NCBI RefSeq assembly: GCF_902167145.1
Contig: NC_050099.1
Coordinates: 10,616,434 to 10,680,433 of the forward strand
Source: Zea mays
Taxonomy: Eukaryota; Streptophyta; Magnoliopsida; Poales; Poaceae
Direction of reading: 5' to 3'
DNA length: 64,000 nucleotides
Notes under the pieces: generated by a model
What the model was told of the DNA's origin: nothing
Database searches by the model: none
What the model saw: the letters and a program-made list of their open reading frames with translations, nothing else
Made by a program: the position numbers and the translations under genes
In this document: one piece after another, positions 10,454 to 21,347 of the stretch
Numbering within the stretch: the first letter of the stretch is position 1
How the letters are laid out: each line of letters opens with the position of its first letter

Positions 10454-11765
10454 CTAGTACAAGCCAAAGCGGTTGGACGTACTTTTATAGAGCAAAACGT
10501 ACTCTCTTACTCTCCCTGCGATCTGGAGCGGTGACAGCGAGCAATGCTCAAAGATTCTTCGATTGCGCTCCTTCCAAAGGTTCCACATAGTGTAGATGAT
10601 CAGACCATTGAACTCTCTTTTGCGATCTTGCGGAAAGAGAGTCTCCATCTCCTCCCACCACTCTCTAATGCTGGAGATGTTGCTCAAATCAACCTGTTGT
10701 AGCAGGGAAAAGCTTTCTCAAGCAAGAACTATGTTCCAGACCTCCTGCGTGAAGGGGCATGTTAGGCATAGATGGAGTCCTGATTCTATAGGTCCATTAC
10801 AGAGGGCGCAAGACGGTTGCTGCGGCCATCCACGGCGTGCTGGGTTGTCAGCCGTGAGGAGTTTATTTTGGATGAGCACCCAAGCGAATAATTTGCATTT
10901 GTTCTCTGTTCTAGCCCGCCAAATAAGGCTGATCTTGTGGTTGATGTAGGAACCCAAGAATTGGGCTTTATAGGCTGAGCTGGAGGAGTAGAGATCGTGT
11001 TGTGTCCATTTCTAGACTAAGGTGTCCTCTACATTCGGCTGCAATCTCAACTGTTAGATCCTAATCCAGAGGTAGACAAATTCCTCAATTTGCGTGGTGG
11101 TTGTGATTTTCCTCGCAGAGACTGAATCCAAGCACTGTTAGTCACTTCTTGGGCCACAGATTTGTTCTTTCTTCTGACCAGCTTGAAGAGGTGAGGGGCC
11201 AGGTTGCGTGGAGCCTCCCCATCCAGCCAGCTATGGTGCCAGAACTTTGCTTTGATGTCGTTACCAATCGCCACAGTGGTGAACGCCTGAAACCAATCTA
11301 GTTTGTTGCAAGGACCTGGAGCCCTTCCCAAGGCTTTGAGCTGTCAGTCCATTCTTGCCAAAGCCAACGGAGCCAGAGGGCACGGCTGAATTTCTCAAGA
11401 TCGAGCACCCCTAGTCCCCTAGGTCCTTTGGTCTAGCCACCGTTTGCCAATTAACAAGGCAGTGCCCCCGTGCACGTTATCCTCGCCTTTCCATAGGAAA
11501 GAACGCCAAATCTTATCAATTTGCTTTCTAGCCTATTTTGCAAGGGGGAATACGGATAGGTGGTAGATCGGCATGGAGGAGAGCACTGAAGATAATAGGG
11601 TGAGGCGTCCTGCGCGGTTAAGCAGTCGACTTTTCCATCCAACAAGTCGATGTCCTATCTTCTCCACTAGTGGTTGGACATGAATTTTTTTGAACGGACG
11701 GGTGTGGAGTTGAAGGCCGAGGTATTGGCAAGGGAAGGTTTCGCAGCGTCCCAGGAACGGTCATG
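10454..11765 (-). pseudogene. LINE-1-type ORF2 remnant (end of RT and zf-RVT region)
   Basis: On the minus strand from 11765 leftwards the sequence encodes blocks of plant L1 ORF2. First is FPCQYLGLQLHTRPF, followed by GWKSRLLNRAGRLTLLSSVL and SSMPIYHLSVFPL, all conserved just after the RT domain. Next comes WHHSWLDGEAPRNLAPHLF (11047-11331). The zf-RVT zinc-binding block (10718-10957) shows CALCNGPIESGLHLCLTCPF followed by W, and the C-terminus (10454-10687) reads WNLWKERNRRIFE. Several stops and frameshifts separate these blocks. The endonuclease and catalytic RT residues are missing, as expected of a 5'-truncated LINE. It lies 3' of, and in the same orientation as, the TPX2-like gene. Confidence 0.85.
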
Positions 11766-12417
11766 GCGAACGTTTGGTACGACTAATTGCTTCACAATCC
11801 AAATAACACCGTTTTGTCCCGCCAAATGATCTTATCCTCATTGCAAAATCTGTTCTTCAGAAATGTTTTTGTTCCTCTGCATTTTGCACAGCACAAAACC
11901 AGAGTAGCATCCAAAACAGAACTCGGAGAAAAAACAAGTTTAGCAAGCTCTTGAAGAACTCAATAGAAATGCAGCGAGTGAGCATAGTTCAGATAAAATC
12001 CTCCATCACCACCACCAGCAAGCCTTCGTTTTCGTTTGTACACGTTACATCCAGCGCTCAAGTCTCTCTTACCACTCCCCATAAATTAAGAAGACGAAAA
12101 AACAAGCAGCGCTGCACAGTGGCAATGCGCAGGCCATCCTCGACAGCAGATTAAATAAATAAGATTAGCATAAATAAACAAACAAACAGACAAACAAGCA
12201 AGCAAGCAATAAACACCACCACCTCTGTCTGACTGACCGGCCTCACTCGTGGCAGCAGCCCCTGTTCGTTCGTCGTCACCATAACTTATATTATTATCTA
12301 CACCAAATCCACAAGCCGACAAAGCACTCTCATAACTTAGAAGGAAAATCCGCACGCCATCGCCATCGTCCTGCATGCATGCGACCGGAAAGAAGTTTCA
12401 AGAAGCGGCGGCGGCGG
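11766..12417 (-). other. Probable 3' untranslated and downstream region of the TPX2-like gene
   Basis: No other gene recognised. The sequence next to the stop codon contains a (CAAA/CAAG)n-like run at about 12175-12210 and TTTATT-type complements of polyadenylation signals. The exact 3' end of the transcript cannot be fixed by eye. Confidence 0.45.
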
Positions 12418-14029
12418 CTAGTGCACGGCGATGTTGATGGCGCCCTCGCCGGCGATCTTGTGGGCGCGGTGTTTCGGCTGCTGCTGCTGCGGCGGCGGCT
12501 TCTTGGGCCCGGCGGCCGGCTTGGCGTTCGCGGCCTGCGGCCTGCTCCTGCCGCCGCATCTGCAGCTGCTGTCGAGGCCGTCGCGGCTGGCGCGGCAGCA
12601 CGGCCTCGTGCCCTCGCTCTCCGACGACGAGTTGGACGTCTCCATGGAGGTCGAGGCCGTCTTCCTCCTGCCCAGCTTGGGCGACTTGGGCCGGGTCGTG
12701 GGCAGCTTCTTGAACTCGGCCTTCGGGGACGGCGTCGCCTCGTGGTAGAAGCTCGGCATGGGGTTGGCTTTGAAGGTCAGGCTCTTCCTCAGCTGCTTCA
12801 GTGCCTCCTCCTGCTCTTTCTGAAATGCATGAAGAAACAGTAAATAAAGACCCCTTCTGGTTAACTGAACTTTATTCATGACGGACAGTGAAGGATCAAC
12901 TTCAACTACGCCTAGAAGGTTCAGGTCAGCTGAACAATCTGAAGATGTCAAATGGCAGCCATATAGATAAATTTATTTACCTTCAACTTAGCCTCCAACT
13001 GAATCTTCTCTTCCTCCATAGCTTGATGCTTCTCCTCCAGCTTCATATAAAACTGCGAAGCAAAGCATGAAAACAACAATCATAACCACATTATTCCCCC
13101 CTTTACCAAGATTCTGATTCATAGTTTCTAAAAAAAAAAGAAGAAGAAAGTTATGTCACATACTTCTCTGCGCTTCTCGGCCCGTTCAGTACAGCGGAAA
13201 ACCGGGCCTGATGGAACCGTGGCGGCCTTTCCAGCCGACGATTTCGCGTCATCCTGGTTACCTCTGTTAGTCAACTGCAGTGGCTTCCGTGCAGTTGCAG
13301 ATGGAGTTTTCTGCAAGAAAAAAAAATGTTGAGCATTATTTCCGTGTGACTCTGATAGAAAAAATGTTGATGGGATCATACATGAAGGGAAAAAAAGGGG
13401 GTTTCAGAGAAATGGAGATATACCCACCTTATTGGTTGAAGCCAGCACCCTCCTTGCGCTCTGGAACACGCTACTGTTTCCTTTGGAGTTCTTGCCGCTG
13501 GACTGATCAGGATCAGGAGTGTGGTTGCCCACATCCTCAGGCTCCGACGGGAGATCGTGATGACGGTTCGGTTCCAGGGCATCCTCCATCGACGTGATCG
13601 AGGTGCCGTCGCTCGTTTCTGTTTCTTCCATCGGAACCGTCGTCTCCTGGCTCTCTTGTTTATCAGCGCTGTTTTCGACATCAACAGGAGAGCCTTCACC
13701 TCCTCCAGCGCGCTCTGAATTCATACAATTACAACCATGATCCAGTGTCAGCACGCATTGCCCCTGCGCATCTAACTCAGTAAACACTAGGCAAACGGCC
13801 AGATCCAAGAGCTAAATGCTTCACTGGAATTGGCACAAGCATCAAACTTACCATCACCAGTCTGCTCGGAACTTTCGGTCCCCGAATTCCCTTCGTTTCC
13901 AGTAGCTCCCTCTACTACAGCAGATCCCAGGTGTTCGGAGCCGCCATCGTCGTATCGCTCAGCATCAACAACAGCGCTAGGCAGGTCCGAGTTCGACGGA
14001 TCAGCACACTTCTCGTAGGACACATCCAT
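12418..14029 (-). CDS. TPX2-domain protein, WAVE-DAMPENED2-like (WDL), spliced
   Basis: A predicted microtubule-binding protein of 361 residues. Five coding exons join in frame on the minus strand: 14029-13852, 13714-13428, 13310-13164, 13052-12981 and 12819-12418. All introns have GT..AG borders and the lengths (178, 287, 147, 72, 402 nt) sum to 362 codons with the stop. The N-terminal half is acidic and Ser/Thr-rich, probably disordered. The TPX2 C-terminal domain follows, from about residue 190: [12 protein letters not shown], then [16 protein letters not shown] (the KLEEK signature, helical), then [20 protein letters not shown], then [16 protein letters not shown]. The tail is Ser-, Cys- and Pro/Gln-rich. 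The ATG at 14029 lies in CCATGGA; the frame is open further up into the leader exon as far as a TGA at 15181-15183 but has no earlier ATG. Family members bundle cortical microtubules and affect cell elongation. No disabling change is seen. Confidence 0.87.
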
Positions 14030-15063
14030 GGTATCGCCAACGACAGAATCAAGGTCCTGTGTACAACACCAAAACGATTTCTTTTTTAAGATCCACAGTT
14101 CATACTTAGTCTATTTGTTTGGTTTTAATCCGTACCGAGCCCATTACTGATTCCCTCAATAACATGCTACAGCAAGCTTAAACGTTAAGACCTTTTTGCC
14201 AAGGAACAAGGACGACCAACTGGCGAAGCTGTGACCACGGAGGAAACAGGGTGCTCCGATCCTACCTTGCAAAGAGAATCGACATGGAAAGGCCAACCGT
14301 ATGAAAATATTATATATATCCGTCATGTGGACAATGGTTTTCTCACTAGTCACTACCAACCAGGAAAATGACATGGCAGTGGCGGATAGAATGAGTCGAC
14401 CAAGGGGATTAACTATTCGCTAGAGATCCTGTATGTCGTTATATGCTATGGACTTAAAATTATTTGACGGTATCGGTATAGAGAAGCTGGGTGCATCATG
14501 TATTCCATAATAAGAGGATAAAACAAAGTATCGCTATAAAACTATCTCCACCAGAATATATATTCCACACTCTATCTCATTCTCTATTCCAAACTACACT
14601 CTACTCTACAAATAAACAAGTATTGAAGAGTTGGTTGTTAACCGATCTGACCCGAAAAGGGGACATGACAACAACTTCCTTAAAAAAAAGCTTCTTCTTT
14701 TTTCTTATTATTATCATTGGATCAATCGAAAAGGTTTGGCTTTCCAGCAGGAACATAGCTCTGAGCTTGTCTCCGATATCATACATTATCATATCTATAT
14801 CTGGACACCTGATCACAACTTAAGGCCCGGGAGGGCCATCCTGGTGACAGGCAAAACCTGAAGCGAGCGTGTATCCGCGAGGACAGAGCTAGAAAAGACA
14901 CGGCGACACTAGTTTTACTCAGTTAGTAACAGTAGGTCAACGACTGATCAGAGACGCTGCCAGCCAGCCAGCCAGCCATGTTGCAGTATGGCCTAGCCTA
15001 ACGACTTTGTGGCCGCAGCATTCAGAAACGGCCGGTGAGGACGAAGGAGAGTAAGCGAATTAC
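14030..15063 (-). other. First intron and short leader of the TPX2-like gene
   Basis: The coding exon begins at 14056 (acceptor ACACAG), giving 27 untranslated bases before the ATG. The intron, about 1 kb (14057-15063), ends at the donor GTAATT next to the GC-rich leader exon. It is AT-rich and shows no recognisable transposon ends. Confidence 0.65.
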
Positions 15064-15720
15064 CTGCTTTCGCGCGGGCGCGGGGCGTCCAGCGGTGTCG
15101 AGCGCTGCTACGCGAGGTTGCTGGTGCTGCTGGTGGTGGCTAGGCTTCGGTCGGGGGCGACGTTTGCGGCGGCGGCTGCGTCACTGTGGTGGTGGTGGCT
15201 ATTTGTAGGAGGGAGGGGGAGGCGGAGGAGGAGGAGGAGCAGGAGTAGGCGAAGCGGGGGGGGCCAGGGCAGGGAGAGGGTGGCCGGTGGTGGTGATGGT
15301 GTGGGTTCGTCCGTTCGCTCGTTCATTTGAACGGGGTTCGCTCGGCGGTAGCTTTCCCTTTTCTGGTCCGGCGTGGGGCCCCCGGTCGTCTCGTCCCGGT
15401 TTCCTTTTCCGCATGGGCCCCTCTCGGCCCGCCTGCCTTTCGCTTCCGTGGCGGTGCGCGGTACGGACACCGCGGTTGTTGTTGGTTCGAACGTTTCGGG
15501 CGCCACCGCACCGCACCGATCGTCGTCGACCGACCCAGCACCTGCTGCTCCCCTTCCTTTTTCCTTCTTCCTGCCTGCTGTGCTGCTGCGGTGGTCGTCC
15601 TCTCCTCCTGGCAGTGGCAGGACAGCCAGAGGATTTTCTCTCTTCTTTTTTTCCCCATTTCCTCTCATTTCTCGCCTTCTTTTCCTCTGTACGGTACTGG
15701 TGGTTTTTAAGATAGAGGAG
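15064..15720 (-). promoter_or_regulatory. GC-rich 5' leader exon and proximal promoter of the TPX2-like gene
   Basis: The leader exon ends at 15064 with AAAGCAG before GTAATT. Upstream the minus strand has long CT/CCA-rich runs (about 15210-15245) and a CpG-rich body, typical of grass 5' leaders. A 186-codon open frame (15108-15668) covers it, but its composition is that of a simple repeat-rich leader and no domain is visible. The transcription start is not determined; a TATA-like stretch lies near 15772-15782 on the minus strand. Confidence 0.5.
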
Positions 15721-16050
15721 GATTATGGATGAGCCTTGAGGCTTTCATCCGACGATTGGTCAATGGAACCCGATAAATATAGTGTGGAACAAACAAATCG
15801 ATATAGAACCCGATTAAGCTGATGTAGATACTATTTTTCACCGGTACAGTCTCAAGCACCTCACAGAAAAAGACCCATTGGAAGGGACACTTGAGTTGTC
15901 CTAAGACTAGTGAAGTCACCGAGAATGCCGACAAATCTCATAGAAAGATTTGACGAACAATAAGATAGAGAGGGGAAAAAGATAAAAAAGATAGTAGACA
16001 CATTTATGATCGACTCGATGTTAGACACATCGATTAGTCGTTGTTCTCTC

Positions 16051-16059
<9 letters not shown>
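15721..16059. other. Intergenic spacer upstream of the TPX2-like gene
   Basis: AT-rich, no open frame of interest and no recognised repeat. It may contain distal promoter elements of the minus-strand gene. Confidence 0.4.

Positions 16060-16109
<50 letters not shown>
16060..16109. repeat. (TA)n microsatellite, left flank of the TIR element
   Basis: About 25 uninterrupted TA units. An open frame of alternating Ile and Tyr here is an artefact of the repeat. Confidence 0.95.
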
Positions 16110-16112
<3 letters not shown>

Positions 16113-16497
16113 TTAGGAGCCCTGGGCTTCCATTACTGCAGGGAGCCCCGGCCACCTACCGACCGGGCTGACCAACCAGGTGTGCAGACCGCACCAGACC
16201 ATTTTTGGTTTACTGTCCCGACTGCTTACGCCAAATTAACATATGAGTTACGATGATGTGTGTTGCCATTTATGCAAATATAGTTTGTGCACGATTTAGC
16301 TTTCTGGGCCCACGAGAACTTTTATTTGATGGCCCATTTTACCCACGCATTTCTTTACCCTAACTGCTCCCATCTTTATCTCCCGAAGGCACGTAGCCGC
16401 CGCCACTTTCTTCTTCCCCCATCTTCATCTTCCTCGCAGCACCGGTGCTACATCTCCAGACTGCCCCTGCTCCGTGCGGACCCACTCTCCAGCGCGA

Positions 16498-17012
16498 CTG
16501 CACGGCTGTTGTTCCCGCGGGTGGAGATGGCGGCGGTCAACCTCCTCGCTGAGTCTGCCGCGGTGCGCTTGAGGGCGCTGGCGCCGCCGGGCGCGGGGGA
16601 GGAGCTCGCGGCCAGGCTCACGGAGTGCGGGTTCCCCGCCACGGCGCGCCGAGGGGGAGCGGTCGCGGGGGCTGGGGAGAGCGCGCGCAAGTGGAGGGAG
16701 ATGGCGGCCAGGAAGGAGGAACTCCTGCTGCGGAGCCGGGGTCGAGTCGCGTGGACGATCATCGCGCATGCTGCGGCTCGCATGCGTCCCACATCCTGCA
16801 CTCGCTCGGTATTCATGTCGGCCACGGTGAGTTACCACGAGACATTCATAGCGTGATCTGATTTCCTGGAATAACAGAGTGATGTTTAATATTGGCGTGA
16901 AGGGCCCCTCTGATCAGTCTACCTATGGTTCAGGAACGTTTTTTGGATCTGTTGCATAATCCTTATGTGAAATGTGGCATTGCTACAACTGCTTTGTTTG
17001 GGCTTGGAAGAG
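16498..17012 (+). pseudogene. PAA2: PAA2/HMA8-type chloroplast copper-ATPase fragment
   Basis: Two exons separated by an intron (GT at 16827, AG before 16934). The first reads RVEMAAVNLLAESAAVRLRAL, the end of a heavy-metal-associated domain, then ECGFPATARRGG and ARKWREMAARKEELLLRSRG. A shift of frame leads into CCGSHASHILHSLGIHVGHG, the first membrane segment region. The second exon continues FLDLLHNPYVKCGIATTALFG, the second membrane segment. These blocks match plant P1B-type ATPases of the thylakoid PAA2 type as I remember them. Two frameshifts (near 16768 and in the T-run at 16939-16944) disable it, and the catalytic DKTGT region is absent. Retained intron and splice sites show the capture was from genomic DNA. 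Confidence 0.78.
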
Positions 17013-17767
17013 GTATAATCGGCTCCCAATGTTTCCTTATATTGTGCACTAGTGTACCGTTTGCAGTTTACATGTTGTTTTGTTCAGTGGTGTGGCGATG
17101 GATAGCCACTGTTGCATATTTTTTTAATGTTCAATCAATTTCTAAGAATTGGAGTTGGCGACTTTGAGCAGTCACATCTATTGGGAAAAACGTTAGATTT
17201 TATTTTAAAGGATGGGATAAAGATAAATATGTGAAACATACTAACTCTAATGTCAACTTCTTTACTTTTGATCCATGGATAAACGATGTTTGGAACCAAA
17301 TTAGGATTTTGTGCAGGTATCATCATCTCAATACCATCATCATTCTTGATTTTTTTTGTCCAGGGATTAACAGACTTGTCTTGAAGGGCATCGAGCAAAC
17401 TGGCTCATCAGTTATGTAATGAAGTGATGCAAGTAAGGGTGTGCAAGTGTGCCTTCAACTAATAACAGAAAAGAAGAAAAGAAAATAGAGAATTGAACAA
17501 CTTCAGGAGTACTTCAGAACAATGTACAATAAAGTATGGTTGCTTCTATATTAATTGTAGGCTAATGTTGTCTATTAATTTACAATGATATTTTTTAGGG
17601 AAATACAGTAGCGAGAACTCTGTTGTGACATAAAACTACCTCTGTTGCTCTGTCTCTAAAAGAATACCCTTTTGGCTTGTTCAGATGTATAGCGAGAGTG
17701 ACATTATTTTGGGGACAGGTTGTATATTTTTATATATAATGGTACTTAATTTAATCTTTATTCCCAG
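17013..17767 (+). other. Interior of the TIR element between captured fragments
   Basis: Begins with a GT donor after the PAA2-like exon and ends with TTCCCAG before the DnaJ-like exon. It reads as joined intron DNA; I cannot place the point where the two source genes were joined. Confidence 0.45.
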
Positions 17768-17874
17768 GTCACGGAGGCTGACATTGAAGAATTTGAAGCT
17801 AAATATAGAGGGTCAGATTCTGAGAAAACGGACTTGAAGGAACTCTACACAAAATATAAGGGCAACATGAACAG
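17768..17874 (+). pseudogene. DNAJC9/DnaJ6-like chaperone exon fragment
   Basis: A single exon-like block preceded by a good acceptor. It encodes VTEADIEEFEAKYRGSDSEK followed by TDLKELYTKYKGNMNR. This is the conserved central segment of plant DnaJ6-type proteins (DNAJC9 relatives), downstream of the J domain. The J domain and the C-terminus are absent. The expected GT donor has become GA at 17875-17876. Same orientation as the copper-ATPase fragment. Confidence 0.78.
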
Positions 17875-18059
17875 GAATAATTATCTCTTATATCATATTG
17901 TAAAATCTGAAACAGTTCTCATGTAGATAGTTAGCTTGCATTTTACGCTACAATTACCTCAGATCACTTCTTGTTGTATCTTACACCAATTTACGAAATT
18001 TTTTGATGTGTTTTATGACAACCTCATGCGCTGAGAGATACATTCGGTCTACATTTGTT

Positions 18060-18430
18060 ATTATGAAACAGATGGACGATTTACGCTAAAATTCATACTC
18101 ATTTACGTTGTTTTGGTTCACGATTTACGCTTAAATCCGTTCGAGCCAGAACCCGCGCACGACCGGTGGCGCGTGATTTTCGCGCCGTAAATTTGGTATA
18201 CGAAACAGGCATACGATTTACGCTAAATTGTGTACTCATTTACGCTGTTTTAGCTCACGTTTTACGCTAAAATCTATTTGAGCCAAAACCCGCGTACGAT
18301 CGGACGCACGTGATTATTACGCCGTAATTTCGGGACCCATTTACGGTTACGAAACAGATATACGATTTACGCTAAATTTCGTACTCATTTACGCTGTTTG
18401 GTTCATGTTTTACGCTATCATGTTACACAG
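18060..18430. repeat. Subterminal tandem repeats with TTTACGC core
   Basis: Three to four diverged copies of a unit of roughly 100 bp containing GATTTACGCTAAA, CTCATTTACG, CTGTTTT and CCCGCGYACGA-like pieces. Single related motifs (GCTTACGCCAAA, GAGTTACGA) lie near the left end at about 16226-16255. Such subterminal repeats are usual transposase-binding regions in TIR elements. Confidence 0.65.
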
Positions 18431-18682
18431 CGTTATGCAGTCGTAAACGGTGTGCACATGGTAATATTCGTTCCCGTGATTCGTGGCAAAAAAGATTCCT
18501 TCTATGCATGATTTGCGCACATTACTACATATATTTATGCGTGCGTATATCGCATGTCGCGTCTCATCCGAGATTCGTGGCTATCATATGCATGGCTGAC
18601 GCAAGCTAGCGGTCAGTGGGCCGACCGCGACCTGGCTGGGGCTTCCCCCACTAACGGAAGCCCAGGGCTTCTATTACCTCTT

Positions 18683-18684
<2 letters not shown>

Positions 18685-18774
<90 letters not shown>
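18685..18774. repeat. (TA)n microsatellite, right flank of the TIR element
   Basis: About 44 TA units, longer than on the left. The open frame at 18554-18811 is an artefact of it. Confidence 0.95.
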
Positions 18775-18776
<2 letters not shown>

Positions 18777-18778
18777 AG

Positions 18779-19040
18779 GAGTGTTCTTATTCTAGTAGAA
18801 AACAACTCTAAAATGTGTTCTCTAAGTTTTTCACATCAAAATTCGATTTAGAACTGAATCAATCCAGAATATAGCAAAATCTGTCCTAGCCACCTTTGAA
18901 AGTCGCCTTGTCCGAGTTTCATGGGGATCAGCTACTGTAGACGGCTTGTAAACAGAAGGTCAGCTTGGCCAGCTTCAATAGGTGGCCTGGATGACTTTGT
19001 GAACCCGATCTAGCCGGGTTTGGTGGTTGGTCTAGACAAT
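18779..19040 (-). mobile_element. LTR-end fragment, same family as 52205-52640
   Basis: The complement contains TTCTACTAGAATAAGAACA and a GTGAAAAACTTAGAGAACA stretch that align with 52560-52625 in the opposite orientation. It is probably the end of a decayed gypsy-type LTR. No terminus with a target duplication is visible. Confidence 0.5.
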
Positions 19041-19418
19041 AGGGTTTATGCTATCTTTTCTTCTTTTTTGCTTTATGACCAATGGTGTAATATCCCATTG
19101 TCATATCGGGACATTTTTGTGTATCAACATATGTCCCCCTATTTTTATGTTAATAGTGCATAAATTTCAAATTATAAAAGCACTAAATAGCGACGATATC
19201 CAACTCATCGTCTATCCAACATCTGAGGACAATGCATACATCAGTTGTATTTGTGTCAAGTGTGATATAAGTACCGGCGATTGTTTAGAAAGCACTTTAG
19301 GCTTGTTGCCAAACACTCGTAAATGTGTTTTCAAGTACCTTCCATTGCTTTCTCTAGTGATACTATCACCTTGTAACATTGTAAGAAAAATAGACACCGG
19401 GCCATTTGGCTCAAAAGG
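19041..19418. other. Unassigned sequence
   Basis: A 127-codon plus-strand frame (19048-19431) has no recognisable domain. Probably transposon-derived, but I cannot name the family. Confidence 0.35.
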
Positions 19419-19975
19419 TTTTGGTGCTTGATGATCAATGTAGCCTGTGGACTAATGAGTTTGCTAGTGTTTGTATTTATAGTTCACAGGATGCGAAGAG
19501 GATCAGACTAAGGTACTGAGGATGGAACACCTCAAAAGAAGACATAAAAAGAGCTTAGAAGTCTAAGACTCAAGAACAAAAGAAGCCCAAGAAAACAACA
19601 AAGAAATCCATAAAGTGGCAGTTAGCCAGCACACTGGTGGCGCACCGGACGGTGAACAGTAACCTATCCGTTATGCACCACTGGACAGCCTGTGCAAAGG
19701 GGCCCGCAACGAGGCGCCCTCGGGCTGTAGCACCGGACTGTCCGGTGTGCACCGGACTGTCTGGCAACGGTCGGATCCAACGATCGACTGCTGCAGACCC
19801 CAATGGTCGACTGACGTGGCCAGGGCGCCGGATAGTGAACAGTGCTTGTCCGGTGCGCCCGTCGACAAAAAGATGCTGCTTCTATCCAACGTCTACAATT
19901 GTGAGGGGAGGTTATAAATACCCCCCAACCGGCCATTTGGAGGTGTGGGAGCCCTAGTAACATACCAAGGCATAG
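19419..19975 (+). mobile_element. LTR fragment, left half, interrupted by the gypsy element
   Basis: U3-like sequence with CCGGACTGTCCGGTG palindromes (about 19735-19765) and a TATA box (TATAAATA, 19913-19920). It stops at the duplicated catag (19971-19975) and continues after the insertion at 32060. The left end of the LTR was not identified with confidence. Confidence 0.65.
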
Positions 19976-20053
19976 TGTTGGTGCCTTTTTGGGGCGTCAA
20001 TAACTCAATACGAACCGTGGCGGTGCTCTCTGCACAGGCGTGGACGGTCCGCG
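19976..20053 (-). mobile_element. Gypsy-type 3' LTR, first piece
   Basis: Aligns with the first 78 bases of the other LTR at 31400. Ends in ccgcg, which is the target duplication of the nested copia. Confidence 0.85.
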
Positions 20054-21327
20054 TGTAGGATTACGGGGAGGCTACACTAGCGCAAAACAAAATTTTCAAC
20101 CCCATAATACCAAGAACTACTGCGGTTATAGGTCATGGAATTACCACTAGACGCGCAGAGCAGCGGAAGACGTCTCGATGTAGACGAACGCGTCGAGCAG
20201 TGCCGTGCAGTCGCCGGCGTCCTTCACGTCCTCGCACGGTTCGTCCAAGTGCTCCAGATGCAGCACCTCCGAGGTATCCACACGTACAGGGAGGAAGCGT
20301 CGCGTACCGAACTGCTAGGTTCGCGACGGCGGCTTGGCGAGGGCGAGAGGCGAGCGGCGGCTGCTGGTTTGCAGGTGGCGAATTAGGTTATATCTTAACC
20401 GTGCCCCCGCCCCTCATTATATAGGCGTTATGGTGGGCTTCTGACGCCGAGGCCCATCATTAACCCTAAAACCCAGTCTAATTTCGGATCTAATCCGAAT
20501 TAGACTTCCTTCCCCTTAAGTGTGTGACCCTATAGGTTCACGTACAAATAGACATAGCCCGAGTACTCTTACTTGGCCCAATAATTGACAGCGGCCTCTA
20601 GCAAGACATGTCAACTCCTATGTGTACATAAAGATCATATCAGACGAACCATTGCGACATTACGTACATGATGTTCCCTTTGTCTCACGATATTTGGTCT
20701 GGCTCTAAGCTGACCTCTCTTTCTCGATACTGTGAATTGGAATCCTTTCAATGGTTAACTCTTAACCCTAGCACGACCATGCATTTCTTGATCCAATCAC
20801 TCGAGGGGCCCAGAGATATCTCTCTCACAAAGAGAGGGACAAATTCCATCTTGACTGACCATGCCTCATAGCATGCTTCCTGACAAACCCAAAACTACCT
20901 TTATAACTACCCAGTTACGGGATAGCGTTTGATAGTCCCTAAGTAAGTCAATTCACATCTTGAGAACATGCGACAATCTCAGGTCTAAGGATACAGTATT
21001 CATGTTGCAAGAAGAGAACTATATTACAATATCTCACGTTGGGTCGGTCCAGCCTCATGTCATACATGCGCCCACATTATTAGTTTAACATCTCCATGTT
21101 CATGACTTGTGAAATGTAGTCATCAACTAATACATGTGCTAGTCATCGACTCTGACTAGGGACATCAATTAGAATAACCATATAAGTAAAGAATCTCACA
21201 AACAATTCACATAATTGCTAATCAATACAAGGTGCCTTCCATGGATATTCAATTAAGCAATATATATATCATGGATACAAAGAAATATGCTCATCTCTAT
21301 GATTATCTCTAGGGCATATTTCTAACA
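20054..21327 (-). mobile_element. 3' LTR of Angela/BARE-like copia
   Basis: 1274 bp; plus-strand ends TGTAGGATTA and TTTCTAACA. Just inside, GTCTCCCACTTG (21328-21339) is the complement of the polypurine tract. The short ORFs at 20135-20424 recur identically in the other LTR and are not genes. Confidence 0.9.
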
Positions 21328-21347
21328 GTCTCCCACTTGCACTAGAG

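Larger units (their letters stand above)
16110..18684. mobile_element. TIR element with captured gene fragments, set in a (TA)n tract
   Basis: The two ends are imperfect inverted repeats of about 60 bp. The left end carries GGAGCCCTGGGCTTCC (16116-16131) and the right end GGAAGCCCAGGGCTTC (18656-18671), and similarity continues inward (GGAGCCCCGGCCACC against the complement of the right end). Each terminal block is itself a palindrome around CCC-T-GGG. Both ends abut (TA)n, so the target duplication cannot be read. Inside are genomic fragments of two host genes and a right-hand array of TTTACGC-containing repeats. No transposase is seen. The superfamily is undecided: a Mutator-like Pack-type element is possible, and a family with a taste for TA repeats is another option. 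Confidence 0.65.

Noticed and set aside
12379..12843. 154-codon plus-strand frame opposite the TPX2-like gene
   Set aside because: Antisense shadow of a GC-rich coding exon; the minus-strand reading has splice sites and a known domain.
15108..15668. 186-codon minus-strand frame in the leader region
   Set aside because: Simple Pro/Leu/His/Ala-rich composition, GC-driven absence of stops, no domain; kept only as a possible upstream ORF.
18554..18811. Open frame of Ile-Tyr repeats
   Set aside because: Translation of (TA)n.
20135..20424. Arg-rich open frames duplicated at 26692-26981
   Set aside because: Identical in both LTRs of the Angela-like copia; LTR sequence, not a gene.
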